Assembly: GCF_022539665.2 (NCBI RefSeq)
Contig: NC_081335.1
Span: 7,998,001-8,062,000, forward strand
Reading direction: 5' to 3'
Origin: Daphnia carinata
Lineage: Eukaryota > Arthropoda > Branchiopoda > Diplostraca > Daphniidae
DNA: 64,000 bases
How positions within the stretch are numbered: position 1 is the stretch's first letter; the number at the start of each line of letters is the position of its first letter. The notes beneath the pieces are model-generated. The model did not search any database. It was not told the DNA's origin and worked only from the letters and a program-made list of their open reading frames with translations. Shown in pieces: positions 22,675-35,560 of the stretch. The translations under genes were made by a program, and so were the position numbers.

Positions 22675-23907
22675 TTACTTGATGAAGTCATTATCAATAG
22701 CTTGACATAAGCAAAAGGCGAAAACAATGCCCAAGATTTGAGTCACACCCAGACCTACTCCAACACCGATAACAATCTCCATATTCGAATGGAAGTATTC
22801 GATAATGCGCGAATAACATCCCTTTAAAAAGATTGGAAAATATTTAGCATTTCGCAAATAATAGAAGCAAATGTATAAAATGAAATACCTTCATACGGTA
22901 CGAGTTGTCATCAGTGGGGCTCGTCATACATCGCGGGTCTTCTGGCTGGAAATCGATCAACTTGCCACGGAGTTTACAGCACGAAACGGGCAACAAGTGG
23001 CCAGCAGTCTTGTTTTTCATCCACGGTGTACCGACAAAGTCAGTAAAGTTGTTGACGCCGCAACATGATAGTTGTCCCTACGCATGAAAGACAATGGGAG
23101 TAAATCAAAATCATAAAAGGGGAAACGTTACGCTGTACTGTCATACTTGCATCAAGTTCCACGAAGTCGTCAGCGCATCGGCATCCTGTTGAGTGCTATA
23201 ATATTCTTTCAGTGCAGTCATCATGTACGATTTAATTTCCTTTTCAGCCTACGTCCACAATAAGTAAGTTGATTCAATAAGCTGAAAATGATATAGCAAA
23301 TGATATGTTACCTCCTGTTGGTAAGTTGCCGCCAGACTTCCTGCGGTAATTTCCAAGGCCACGATCACCAAAACGAAGGCGCCGTACTATATAAAACATA
23401 CAATATAATACGAAGAAATGAATGAACACATTCATCAATTAAAAATGATTCGTACCAATCCAAGAAGGACGCGAGACTCTTTGACGGCTCCGCAATAGCC
23501 CAGGAAGCTGACGATGAAGACGAAAGCCCCAGCCGCAATCAACAAATAGGCACTCTGGGTGATCACTTGTGGCTGGACCAAGTTCTGTGCCAATACAAGA
23601 AAAATGTAAGTTTCGAAAGACAGATGGAGGTAGTTGTAATTGCTAGTGATGTCTGTTTTACCTGCACATTTTCAGCTTGAGTAAATTTGATCAGAGTGAG
23701 GAAAGAATTCTGGTCGGCGGCTAACCAGATCCCAATTCCTAAAACAGCGGCTCCAGCCCACTACATCCCATAAACAGTTGTATCCTTTAGAATCTGGTAA
23801 CCCAATCACGTCTCTAACGTTCTCATAAAGCCAATACTCACAAAAAGGGCAAAGTTGAACAGACACAGGACGTATTTCACCACGGTAGCTCCGCAATCGA
23901 GCGGCAT
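22675..23907 (-). CDS. Tetraspanin
   Basis: Four-pass membrane organiser protein of the tetraspanin superfamily. ATG at 23907 (MPLDCGATVVKYVLCLFNFA, a typical N-terminus with cytosolic Cys). Exons follow at about 23662-23758, 23457-23583, 23312-23387, 23158-23250, 22890-23082 and 22675-22823. TM2 carries SAYLLIAAGAFVFIVSFLGY followed by CGAVKESR. The large extracellular loop has the CCG signature (GQLSCCGVNNFTDFVG), a second cysteine pair (SCCK), a PEDPRC segment and the final GC before TM4 (GCYSRIIEYF). TM4 and the short tail end DNDFIK. One N-glycosylation sequon (NFT) lies right after CCG. The subfamily is undetermined (CD9/CD63-like general type). Some exon borders are approximate. Confidence 0.9.
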
Positions 23908-25344
23908 TTTGTTTTGTTTTCTTGCTTCAAGTTTGCCTCGTGATAAGTCAAGATGAATGCTTTCCAAACAATCCAAAAACAGTTATGAAATCACCTTTAA
24001 ATGAAAAAAAAAATGTTGGTAAATTGCCATCAGTTGTGCGTGACGGCGAAACTGACGTCACAGTTTTGTTTCTTAGTGGTACAAGGTAACGGGATTGATG
24101 AGGGCCCCTTAACCAACTCTGGGGATATTGCGACATGCTAATGGCGCGCGGGAAAGAGTAGAAAACTCCCATATTTTATGCACATGACTGTTGTGTGCAT
24201 GCACAATGACGAATTTACAACCGGATATTCAACCACCATCATTTCTATAACAAATATTTTCTCATTTCACGTGTAAGAACACACAAAAAATGCCAAGGAG
24301 ATGGTTAAATTTCTATGCACACGGTTCAAAACCCAAAATATTCCTGAAAACTTGGACGCCGATGAAAAGGCATACAGCACAAAGACACACCGAAGGCACG
24401 CCATCATCGATCAATCTACTGAAACCCGTATAACTTTCTAAACCTCTTGCACATAATGAAAAAAACTGTCCAGTTGAAAACTTTGCTATCATTTCCCGTT
24501 CATAAAATGTTACAAGAAAAAAAAAGGGAAATTTGAAACGTAATGATGGATATCCTTTGTTCGGAGGGAGTAAAATTAACAGGGAATGGCGTGTGAATCT
24601 CGATACCACACTGTAAATCTTTTTACGAGTACCCTTAGCAAGCAGGGTCGGGTCAAATGTACGTGGAAATACATAGATGTGATGCTAGCTGTAAAGGAGT
24701 GAGATTTGGGGAGGTAACACAACACGTACGTTCGTACACCAACGTCAATTCAGTGGGGGAAACGAAAGACAAGAAAATAAAAAGGGGGAGTCCCTCACAC
24801 ACACAACGCCTGGCTGCTGTCGCCACGCTGATGGAACAAACAACCTGATGGTGAAAACTTTCAGAAGACGACTGACCAACTGGCCGATTTATGGCCTTCT
24901 TTTCAACTAACCTTTTCCGCGTAGAAAGTTAAGTTACTTGAACAGCGTCGTGCAAGTTTGAAAAGGAATGAGTGCAACAGTTGATTCCTATCAATGCTGG
25001 AGGTAGGAAGACACTGCGACACAAGACACACACTCACACGGGGACTCTTTGTGCCTGAAAACTGAAGTTGCCAAGGTACTAGCTGAGAATATCCTGTTTG
25101 TGTGCACACATCCACCTAAAACGAGACTGTTGCTTCGAAAAAGGAAAATAAAATAAAAATAAAACGAAAATGCTGTAGGGTATAGGAGAACGCAAACGCC
25201 CCTTTTCCTACTTGCACGACACCTAGCGTTGCGGCCAATTTCATTTTGCCGACAATTGTTTGACGAGTAGAAAGTCATTTACTCAAAGCCCAAATCAGGA
25301 TCAAGTTTTGCTAACGCATCTAGTCAATGCTTTCTAAATTTTGA
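23908..25344. other. Intergenic region, no gene seen
   Basis: 1.4 kb upstream of the tetraspanin and upstream of the duplicated NDUFV1 block. Open frames here are short, overlap on opposite strands and lack splice partners. Confidence 0.55.
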
Positions 25345-26452
25345 AATAAAAAACATCTTCATTATACTCGTCTTACGTTTTCATTTGCATAACGACTGAT
25401 CTGGACCAATTGCAGAGGTCAAAACGGTCACCACGCGATATTTTCGACCTTTTGACATTTACGTTTCATTTCTCACTTATTTATTCAAGATGTAGACTGC
25501 TCGCAAAAAACATTCTGTCGACGACGTCGATATCTAACCAGAAATCTAGAATATCAATTTGTCAAATAGGCGGGAAAAATAACGGTTTTTTTCCTAGCGG
25601 ACGTTTGAAACAGCTTTTACGCCATCTAACGGTTGGTTTAACAACGTGCATTCACGAACGTCGACCGTTGCAGTCGACGGTCGCCTCCAACAGTCTCCAA
25701 CAATTCACGGTCCGGTAAAGAGTGAATTTTTTTTCGTCAAAGAGTGAATTTTTTTTCGTCATGGCTTTAACAAAGTTGAACCTGTTTACGAGACCAAATC
25801 TAAGTAAGTTCTTAATGCCATTAATGTCTCAAAGCAAAAATTCTTAAGATAATCGATAACGCATTAAATTGTAATTTTGTCCTGAAGCTATGCATAACTT
25901 CATGTACCTTTACGTAATGGATGTTGACCCGTAAATTACTTAATTTCAGGTGTGCAGTCATTGAGTGTTGTTTTAACTCGATACAATACTACCACTACTG
26001 CCCCTCCCGCTAAGGTAAACAAAGAAACAACATTGATGCTGAAAATGTTATCCAAGTTTACCATTAACCATGACTTTTGCTTTTGTCAGAATGCAGACAA
26101 AATTTGGGCCACCTAAAGATGAAGACTGTATCTTCACCAACCTTTATGGTTGCCATTATTGGAGATTGCAAGGAGCCCTGAAAAGAGGTGGCTAGTACAA
26201 AATGAAAGGAATCTTATTGAAAAGAGTTGATTGGATTCTGAGTAAGCAAACTAAAGTTCTTGTTAGAAATTTTATAGAATGTCATAATGTAAACTTGTGA
26301 ATATGAACCCAGTAAGAGAATTTATGTTGTTAAGAGTTGGTTTCAGTTAATGGCAAATGTGAACTAAAACAGATAAAATGAAAAAATCTGGCCTACGTAG
26401 ACGTGGAGGCGTTGGTTTTCCAAGCGGCATGAAATGGATCTTCATGAATAAA
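25345..26452 (+). pseudogene. Truncated tandem copy of NDUFV1 (promoter and exons 1-4, decayed)
   Basis: A 1.1-kb direct duplicate of the segment 26455 to about 27560. It keeps the upstream region, exon 1 (25761-25803, ATG intact), exon 2 (GT-AG intact), exon 3 and the start of exon 4, then stops abruptly at about 26452 where the second copy begins. Lesions: an in-frame TAG at 26193-26195 replaces the Trp codon of the exon 3 segment RGDWYK, and in exon 4 the first Gly of the NADH-binding GRGG motif is Arg, with Val for Ala nearby. All downstream exons (FMN site rest, Fe-S site) are absent. Because promoter and splice sites of exons 1-2 are retained, it may still be transcribed, possibly splicing into the intact gene downstream. 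Confidence 0.92.
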
Positions 26453-26827
26453 GAGATAAAAAACATCTTCATTATACTCGTCTTACGTGTTCATTTGCAT
26501 AACGACTGATCTGGACCCATTGCAGAGGTCAAAACGATCACCACGCGATATTTTCGACCTTTTGACATTTACGTTTCATTTCTCACTTATTTATTCAAGA
26601 TGTAGATTGCTCGCTAAAACATTCTGTCGACGACGTCGATATCTAACCAGAAATCTAGAATATAAATTTGTCAAATTGGCGGGAAAAATAACGGTTTTTT
26701 CCTAGCGGTCGTTTGAAACAGCTTTTACGCCATCTAACGGTTGGTTTAACAACGTGTGTTCACGAACGTCGACCATTGCAGTCGACGATCGCCTCCAACA
26801 GTCTCCAACAATTTACGGTCCAGTAAA

Positions 26828-26868
26828 GAGTGAATTTTTTTTCGTCAAAGAGTGAATTTTTTTTCGTC
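26828..26868. repeat. Tandem 20-nt duplication in the NDUFV1 5' UTR
   Basis: AGAGTGAATTTTTTTTCGTC occurs twice in a row immediately before the ATG of the functional gene, and identically before the ATG of the duplicated copy at 25720-25760. Confidence 0.8.
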
Positions 26869-28913
<2,045 letters not shown>

Positions 28914-28939
28914 AAAATTGTAAAAATAAATGGGAGAAA

Positions 28940-29195
28940 AGTAGAAGCTGTTTTAGAAACCATAGGTTCATATGAACCTAGTGAATGTCAGCCATGGTTC
29001 AACCACATAAGAATGTCTTGATTGAAGAAAACTATCATCAATGTTAATGTCAATTTAGGACAGATACAATATAATTAAAGGAACTACCTGATGCTTTGGT
29101 GCATTTTCTCATAGTCGGCTGAAATACATCATACTGGTTGATTATGTAGTGCATGAATGAAGATCAAAGATTCTACCATGGCATAAAAGTTAAGA
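28940..29195. repeat. Inverted copy of the 11230-11480 repeat
   Basis: Begins in GAAGCTGTTTTAGAAACC, just after the NDUFV1 3' end, and continues through the CCATGGTTCAACCACATAAG and ATCATACTGGTTGATTATG blocks to the CCATGGCATAAAAGTTAA region. It matches the other copy in reverse complement with scattered differences. Confidence 0.75.
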
Positions 29196-29474
29196 GATAC
29201 TACGATTACTCCTATTTCGTCAAAGTGTCATTTTCAAGAACAAAGTCGACAGAATTCCAACACAATAGTCCGACTTAACAGGGAAGGAAACTTCGCCGTT
29301 GTCATCAGCATCGATCCCTGAATTATGAAACAAGACAAGAGAAGAAGGTTAAAAAATAATGATTAGGATATTACCCCTGAGCTACGAGGCTGTGTATTGG
29401 CAGTATAATGGTAACTGGGTGAAATTCCGGCCGACCCCGGTTAGCCACTGTGGTGCGTCGCAGTTTGTTGATGC

Positions 29475-29625
29475 CGTAAGGCCTGTTGGTGTTGCAATGC
29501 CTGTTGTTGCAGTGCGCGTTGTTCCAGTGCGTGTCGTTCGAGTGCATGTTGTTCCAGTGCCTGTTTTTGCAGTGCCTATTTTTGCAGTGCCTGTTGTTGT
29601 TGCATTGCCTGCTGTTGATGGCATG
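29475..29625 (+). repeat. 15-18-nt minisatellite at the 5' border of copy B
   Basis: About eight degenerate repeats of a TGCCTGTTGTTGCAG-like unit. In one frame it reads as a Val/Pro/Ala-rich repetitive string that ends in KRKRKQ. The array stops where homology between copies A and B starts (about 29620). I treat it as non-coding. Confidence 0.7.
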
Positions 29626-31710
29626 AAAAGAAAAAGAAAACAATAGCAGGCGAAAACGTAGAACACAACACCGTTGGAAAGTGCCACCTGATGGCCGAAA
29701 ACGGAAGTCCCTAAACTTTATCGTCAATGCACGACTGTTTTTCCTCTATTAGGAGGACCGAAGACGCCGAAATCCCGATATTGCACCTGGCCGTGATAAC
29801 CGAAGATATTAAGCGGCGAAAAACGCGATGGCTGCCGCTCCAACGGGAAGTATTAGCCGTACTTTTTCAATAGCTAAATTCCAATGAGCCATTTAAAAAA
29901 ACTTTTTTTTCTTTTTCCCAAGGTATGGGCCTAGGCCGTAGCATTAATGCTGCGGCAATGGGGCTAGTCTCGGGACGAACCTGCGCGCTTCAGGTGAGAC
30001 TGGCTGCAGCATGCCCAACCCAGGCTTTGCCTGGGCTGCAATGCGTTCTTGAGTATAAATTGCCCAAATGGTGGCCTGCTTGCTCACGCAGGCCATCCCA
30101 CCCCCTATTGACGGGGAAGCGAGTGGCGGGAGAGCCGAGCCAAGGCGGACTATGAGCAATTTGAATTAAAGTCCGCCGGATGGTGTACAGACTGCACGGG
30201 CAAGGGCTTATTGGTCTTCTCAAGAATGAACAGTCGCGCATGGCCTGCGCGCCATGCGGAATGCATTACAACAATCGTCTACCTGAATTTGAAAAGTAGC
30301 AAAGTCAAATTGCTGAACTACCTAACCAGTAGCTAGGCAGACCTCTCCTACTTACCATATTCAACTCATATTTCAGACAACCTATTTACAAGCCAACAAG
30401 AAAATGTGTGTACCTGTGAGAAGAGAAGAGTTTTTCGATAGACCTGGGCCTGGGAATGTGGATGAGGTGGTGATGGAGGCGCTTAGGTATTTCATGGAGG
30501 CTTTGGATGAGGAGGCGCTTACATATTTCATGGAGGCTTTGGATGAGGAATCGGCTGAGGATCGGGATAGGGAGGAGGATTTGGCTGAGGATCGGGATAG
30601 GGAGGAGGATTTGGCTGAGGATGCGGAGGTGGAGAAGGAGGAGGATGAAGACGAGGGAAATTGGGATAGGGCTTGGGCTGAGTTTTTTAATACTGCTGAG
30701 CCTGTGGATGTGAATGAGGAAGAAATAGAGGCGCTTGCGGATTGGCTTCTCGCTTTGGATGAGAAATTAGCTGAGGATTGGGATGAGGAGGAAGAAGAGG
30801 AAGAGGAAGAGGAGGATGTGGATGTGGATGAGGAAGAGATAGAGGCGCTTGAGGCTTTGCTTGACGCTTTGAGTGAGAAATTACCTGAGGAAGGGGATGA
30901 GGAGGTGGAGGAGGAAGAGGAGGATGTGGATGAGGAAGAGATAGAGGCGCTTGAGGCTTTGCTTGACGCTTTGAGTGAGAAATTACCTGAGGAAGGGGAT
31001 GAGGAGGTGGAGGAGGAAGAAGAGGAGGAGGAAGAAGAGGAGGATGTGGATGAGGAAGAGATAGAGGCGCTTGAGGCTTTGCTTGACGCTTTGAGTGAGA
31101 AATTACCTGAGGCCCTTCCTCAGGTAATTTCAGGCCCTTCCTCAGATGAGGAGGTGGAGGAGGAAGAAGAGGAGGAGGAAGAGGAGGAGGAAGAAGAAGA
31201 ACCGGTGAATGAACAAGCGGAGAGGGGTAAAGCTTTGGCTAAGGCTTGGCTTGAGATTGGGACTGGGGATGAGAATATGGATGTGAAGGATCGTGAACCG
31301 TCCCAACTACTATCTAAGCGCAAGCGGGAGGAAGATGATCCAGCAACTGTTCCTGAAGGTAAACGTCCAAGGATATGAAGCTCCCCTTTGATTACCCTAA
31401 ATTATTTAAAGCATGTATTGGCAAAATTGTGTGAATGTCTGTGTGAATGTGTGTGTGCAAATGTGTGTACCTTTAGTATTAAAAATTTTGTCAAAATTCT
31501 TGTTGTGAATGATGTGTGTGTGTGAATGTTGTTTGTATATATCACAGTTTGGTTATAGTTTAAAAATGCACGGCTTTAAACCTCCTAACAAAATTGTCTT
31601 GTCTTTTTCTGTGGGGGTGGGGGGCGAAGAGTGGTTAGAAAGCAGTTGTAGGCTGTTACTATTTCAAACAGAAAAGTATGGTCCAATATTAACGACGAAG
31701 AATTTGCAGT
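29620..31710 (+). mobile_element. Acidic-protein element, copy B (whole repeated unit)
   Basis: Plus-strand copy. The 5' module (29620-30400) matches copies A and C, including the GGAGGACCGAAGACGCCG stretch, a pyrimidine tract ending CCCAAGG instead of CCTAGG, the palindrome with one mismatch (29935-29956) and the GC-rich hairpin region. The ORF at 30404-31378 is much more diverged than the flanks. The 3' part shares the TG-rich segment, the ACAAAATTGTCTTGTCTTTT block and the AGGCTGTT-to-TATGGTCCAATATT block, fading at about 31710. It lacks the SLC5 fragment seen with copies A and C. Confidence 0.5.
30404..31378 (+). CDS. Highly acidic repeat protein with C-terminal bipartite NLS-like signal (copy B)
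   Basis: 324-codon intronless ORF, dominated by Glu/Asp. The middle is built from three near-identical units, each containing DVDEEEIEALEALLDALSEK, at about 30827, 30929 and 31049, separated by poly-Glu runs of variable length. The N-terminal third has shorter repeats (YFMEALDEE twice, EDRDREEDLA twice). The C-terminus, SKRKREEDDPATVPEGKRPR, aligns with the basic tails of copies A and C, showing that the three belong to one family even though the body repeats differ. Predicted to be almost wholly helical or disordered, soluble and nuclear. The start codon is set by the end of the conserved 5' module. Function unknown. Poly-Glu runs are prone to length change, and the frame has nonetheless stayed open. 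Confidence 0.6.
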   Translation: MCVPVRREEFFDRPGPGNVDEVVMEALRYFMEALDEEALTYFMEALDEESAEDRDREEDLAEDRDREEDLAEDAEVEKEEDEDEGNWDRAWAEFFNTAEPVDVNEEEIEALADWLLALDEKLAEDWDEEEEEEEEEEDVDVDEEEIEALEALLDALSEKLPEEGDEEVEEEEEDVDEEEIEALEALLDALSEKLPEEGDEEVEEEEEEEEEEEDVDEEEIEALEALLDALSEKLPEALPQVISGPSSDEEVEEEEEEEEEEEEEEEPVNEQAERGKALAKAWLEIGTGDENMDVKDREPSQLLSKRKREEDDPATVPEGKRPRI

Positions 31711-32668
31711 GAATAAAGGTCGAGTCAAGGCAATTGCCTTTAAAATCAAACAGGCTAAGAGAACTTGTGTGCATATTGACTAGAGGTATTTAATGTCCTA
31801 ATATTGCCAAATAGACTACAAAGAGAATCGATGCAGATGATGAATCTGTTGATGACAACCTGTCAGCAAGGATTTTGAAACAAGTTCAGAGACAAATGCA
31901 AAATGTATATTGGGCATTGACATTTTGCTTGTCAGCTGTTATTACTTGCTTACTCTGACGATCACAGCAAGCACGTACTGGCCGGACAAACCGATTCAAA
32001 GTGTTCAATATTTTGTATCATCCTGCATATTGTACAATGCATTACAATCCAGCAGCAGCGTAGCGGAACGAACGAAAGAAAATTGCCATCGCCTGTGCGA
32101 TAGTGACAACCGAAATAAGCTCTGACGGGAAATTTACGTCAAGAAAAATGTAAGAGGTTGGCTACTGGCCTAGCCCTCTAACAAACATTGGGAATAAGGA
32201 AACATGCTAGATTATAAGCAACAAATTTAGCTGTGGGTGAAACATTCAACTGCAGTCAACCACTGACTGAAGCGAACCCTTCATTCTGCTGTTAGTTTTG
32301 CACTTACCGCACTTCATAAGTATTGAGCTGTCAACGCCAAGTTCAATCCAATTTGATGTTTCCTTTCATTGGTAATATAATAGATGTGAGGTAGAGGGGA
32401 AAAAAATCCTTTTCCAAACCATGTTTGACCAAATTTATAGTAAAATGATAATACGTTGGCTGTGTGATACATATTAAACATACGAACAGTAACTTTCCCA
32501 TTCACACCGCGCACATACACACTGACAAAAAGAAAACAAAAATGTGACAATATTATAATGATTTATCAACAAAATGTGAAATTTAAGCGAATTTTTTTTT
32601 TGTTTGTTTGTTTTTTTTAAGTTTTTTTTTGTTATTATTTTTCTGTTTTTGTTTTAGGTTTTGTCTTA
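31711..32668. other. Intergenic region, no gene seen
   Basis: Between copy B and the 3' end of the Tribbles gene. Poly-T and GT-rich tracts at 32590-32660 probably belong to the Tribbles 3' UTR (minus strand). Confidence 0.5.
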
Positions 32669-33883
32669 TCAATCCTCCATTCGACTGTCGACAAGGGCTT
32701 CGGGTACCACTTGGTCTACAACTGACAACTCGGGCCTGATGGCGCCATTGCCAGTTGCTTCCGGCTTGCTTTTCACTTGATCCACTTTGGCTGTACGCAA
32801 CGTTGCATTAAACCAAGGATGGCGTAATATATCAGCAGCTTCCAATCGCTGGCAAGGATCACGTCGGAGCAAATGGCGGATGAGACAGCGGGCCCTGGAC
32901 GAGACAAAGTCGGGGACGGTGAAATGTCCCCGGATGATTTTCGTAAAGAGTCCAAACGGTCCAGAGTCTTGGAACGGATAGCGGCCGACGAGCAGCGTGT
33001 AGAGGATGATGCCCAGAGACCAAAGATCAGCTGCACGGCCAGAGTAGCGGGCGCCGCGACTCAACAACACTTCCGGTGTCACGTAAGCCGGATATCCGTG
33101 CTTCCGCCAAACGCCGTCGTCCGAATCCGATCGTTCCAGCACAATCGCTTCTTCCAGCGATTCCAATCTTAACTTGGACCTTTTTTTAATCGAAATCAAA
33201 ATTAGTTTCTCGAAATATCAGAACTTTTTTTTCTTTAAATTTTACCTTTGTGGATCGGCAAATACGAAACGTCTGAGCTTTAAATCGGTTAGCACGACTC
33301 CGTGTTTATGACAATCAAACACTGCCTGTGCGGCTTGGCGAAAAAGATTTCTTGCTTCGTTCTCTTTCAGCCTGCGCTTCGATCTCAAGTACGAATGTAA
33401 ATCGCCGTACGAGGCTGGCGAGAGGAGATAGAGCTTTGGCGTGTGTGCATCTCCTTCGGCATGGATGACGTGACAGACGGGCGTCACAACAGCGGAATCC
33501 CTCAAGCGATGATGAGCCTCTAGCAACGTGGCCGTCGACGGCGATGTCGAGCATTCGCGGCAAAAGTAGGTCTCTTCTGTGACCGTGTCGATGCAGCGAC
33601 GCAGTGGTTGACTTTGAGGAGACACGGCACCTTCGATGCATTCCAGCAGTAAATAACGTTCGTTTAACAGAAGGATTTCAGCGGGGGAGACTTCGGGGGC
33701 CGCAGCTGGGATTTTGGACAAGAACGTCGGCGGCGAGAGGGGCGTCGGTGGGATAGCTTCAATCACATTTCCATTTGTGGTATCAGCCGAAACGTCGTCT
33801 GATTTTTGAATGGCCGTTTGTAGTGGTTTCCTTTGGGCCAGCTCGATATTGAGGGGGGGCAGAGTCGGTCGAGCCACCTGCAT
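32669..33883 (-). CDS. trbl: Tribbles pseudokinase
   Basis: Scaffold pseudokinase that brings substrates to the COP1 ubiquitin ligase and modulates AKT and MAPK signalling. Two exons, 33246-33883 and 32669-33179, give 382 residues. The start at 33883 is the first in-frame ATG after an upstream in-frame TAA. The N-terminal region of about 90 residues is low-complexity and Pro-rich. The kinase-like domain lacks a proper glycine loop; the catalytic-loop segment is VVLTDLKLRRFVFAD (LTD in place of HRD). The DFG region is replaced by LRLESLEEAIVLE, matching the Tribbles SLE signature. The C-lobe reads GYPAYVTPEVL, ADLWSLGIILYTLLVGRYPF and ILRHPWF (MEK-binding-like). The tail has DQVVPEAL, which fits the COP1-binding DQxVP[D/E] motif. 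The in-order match to animal Tribbles is strong. Confidence 0.93.
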
Positions 33884-35281
33884 GGTTGCTAATGGCGAAT
33901 AAACAACTCGGTCGTGGTGGATGGCACTGGGAGAGGTTGACACTAGACACAGCTGAGTCGGGTCAGGTAGGCACCAGCTGTTGATGTGAGTATTTCCAAC
34001 AGCGTTGCAACGTTAACCAACGATTGACAAACCTGAAAAGGAAACGGGTAAAAAACGACGTTAGCTTAAAATATTTCATCACGAGGTGCGTTTCGTCACA
34101 GCTTTTGCTGCTCCAGCCACAAAAAGTGATTTCCCGCACGACACGTACACCAAATCATTGCGCAATAGTTTGACGGGAAGGGAATGGGGGCGGGACTTAG
34201 ATACTTGTGACGTTTCGAAAAGTACCTCCCCCTTTTTTTTTTTGTTCTCCATTGAGAATGTAAAGCACAACAAAAAAAGGCAAATCCAGAAAATACTCGA
34301 CGGTGCTGATGACGACACACGAAACAAGCCTTTGCAATCCAGGCCACCATCTTGCATCATGGCGCGATTGTAATACAAGGCCAGCCACAAATTTCGGTTT
34401 CCCTCGAATGTGAGAATTTTAGGTCCGAGAGCTCTTGACCGACAATAAGGTTTTCGAGGCCTTCTATTGCAATCATTTTTATACCCATTGTTTGTTTTGT
34501 TTTTTAAACTGTGAAAAAAAAGGAAAAACGAGAAAAACATTCACGTCCATAGCAAACCGATGGCGATGGCAAATATTTACGTTTTCCAAATGCGAACCAC
34601 GGGAAAACCTGCTTAAGTGATATGGATTTGATGTGACAACAAAAATAGTCCTATCACCGAGACTTTGCTCCCACTCAACGTCCCACAACTACGACTGTCC
34701 CATCAAGTGAAAAGTCCGACAATGATTTCGAAATCTGATGAACGTTGGTAAACCATTGCACTTGTTGGGTGAAACGTGTTGCCCTTCTTTTTTTTTTCTC
34801 TTTGAATAACGAATTCCCAGTCTCTGTAGCATACGTGCACTACGGCATGAACACGTAAATGAAGGGTACGTGCAAAGCAACACGAACAAGTACACGTAGG
34901 ATACGTGGAAACAAACACGGACGGTTTCAAACGAGCGCACTCGATATCTGCCGCTAGATGGCGAAAGATAACTGCCGGCCTTCATTTCTAGAGGACGTCA
35001 CGCTAGCACACCCCAACAATAAGGTATGCCCTTTCGTCTTTCTCTTCGTAAACTGGATGGTGCAATCACTGACTTTAATTGACGATTCCAGATGTTCAAA
35101 AAGGAAGGAGCGACTGTTCAGTGCCACAAATAAACACGCAAATATTCTAGCAAATCCTAAAGGATTAGCTAAAGAAATCTTACCAAGTAAAACGATGAAA
35201 CCATAGATGAATTCCAAGTGGGTCAAAATGAACATCCAGTTGCCAAAATGAAAAATTCTTTTCGAGGTTTTTGGGTTTCAG

Positions 35282-35560
35282 GGCTGGGAACAGGGGTTCC
35301 CAATTTTCGGGAGTCGTCTCGTGAATTTGGTAAGCTTAAATTTGGAGATACGGTAGGAAAACTTGAAGGTAATAACGTGTCGAATGGCTTCGACGGTAAT
35401 CCCCACCGTTAAAATGGAAACAATTAACCAAAACAGAACGACGACGACGGTCCTGAAAATTGGGATTGGCCCTTCCCTTTCCTTCCACCGAAAAACTGAG
35501 AAGATGATAGGCGTCACACAAAACGAAGCGGGGTTGCAGTCTGCCCCGGTTGTAAGATTC
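35282..35560 (-). pseudogene. Possible DEG/ENaC (pickpocket)-like exon remnant with TM1
   Basis: An open minus-strand frame encodes a basic segment, then one clear membrane helix (VVVVLFWLIVSILTVGITVE), then IRHVITFKFSYRIS and LPKIGNPC before a TGA. The order of WLL-type TM1, a short 'Y-x-x-P'-like segment and a 'FPxITICN'-like motif is that of the N-terminus of degenerin/epithelial sodium channel proteins. Key residues (the Pro after Y, and TICN) are altered, and no other channel exons were found on either side. It may be a decayed single exon or a chance hydrophobic frame. Confidence 0.3.

Noticed and set aside
29359-29646. Val/Pro-rich plus-strand frame ending KRKRKQ
   Set aside because: Explained by a short tandem repeat; no start context or partner exons.
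31120-31323. Minus-strand poly-Ser frame
   Set aside because: Mirror of the poly-Glu codons of copy B; no independent features.
34079-35235. Several overlapping frames on both strands upstream of Tribbles
   Set aside because: Low-complexity Phe/Lys/Ser translations, mutual shadows, and no splice-compatible partners.
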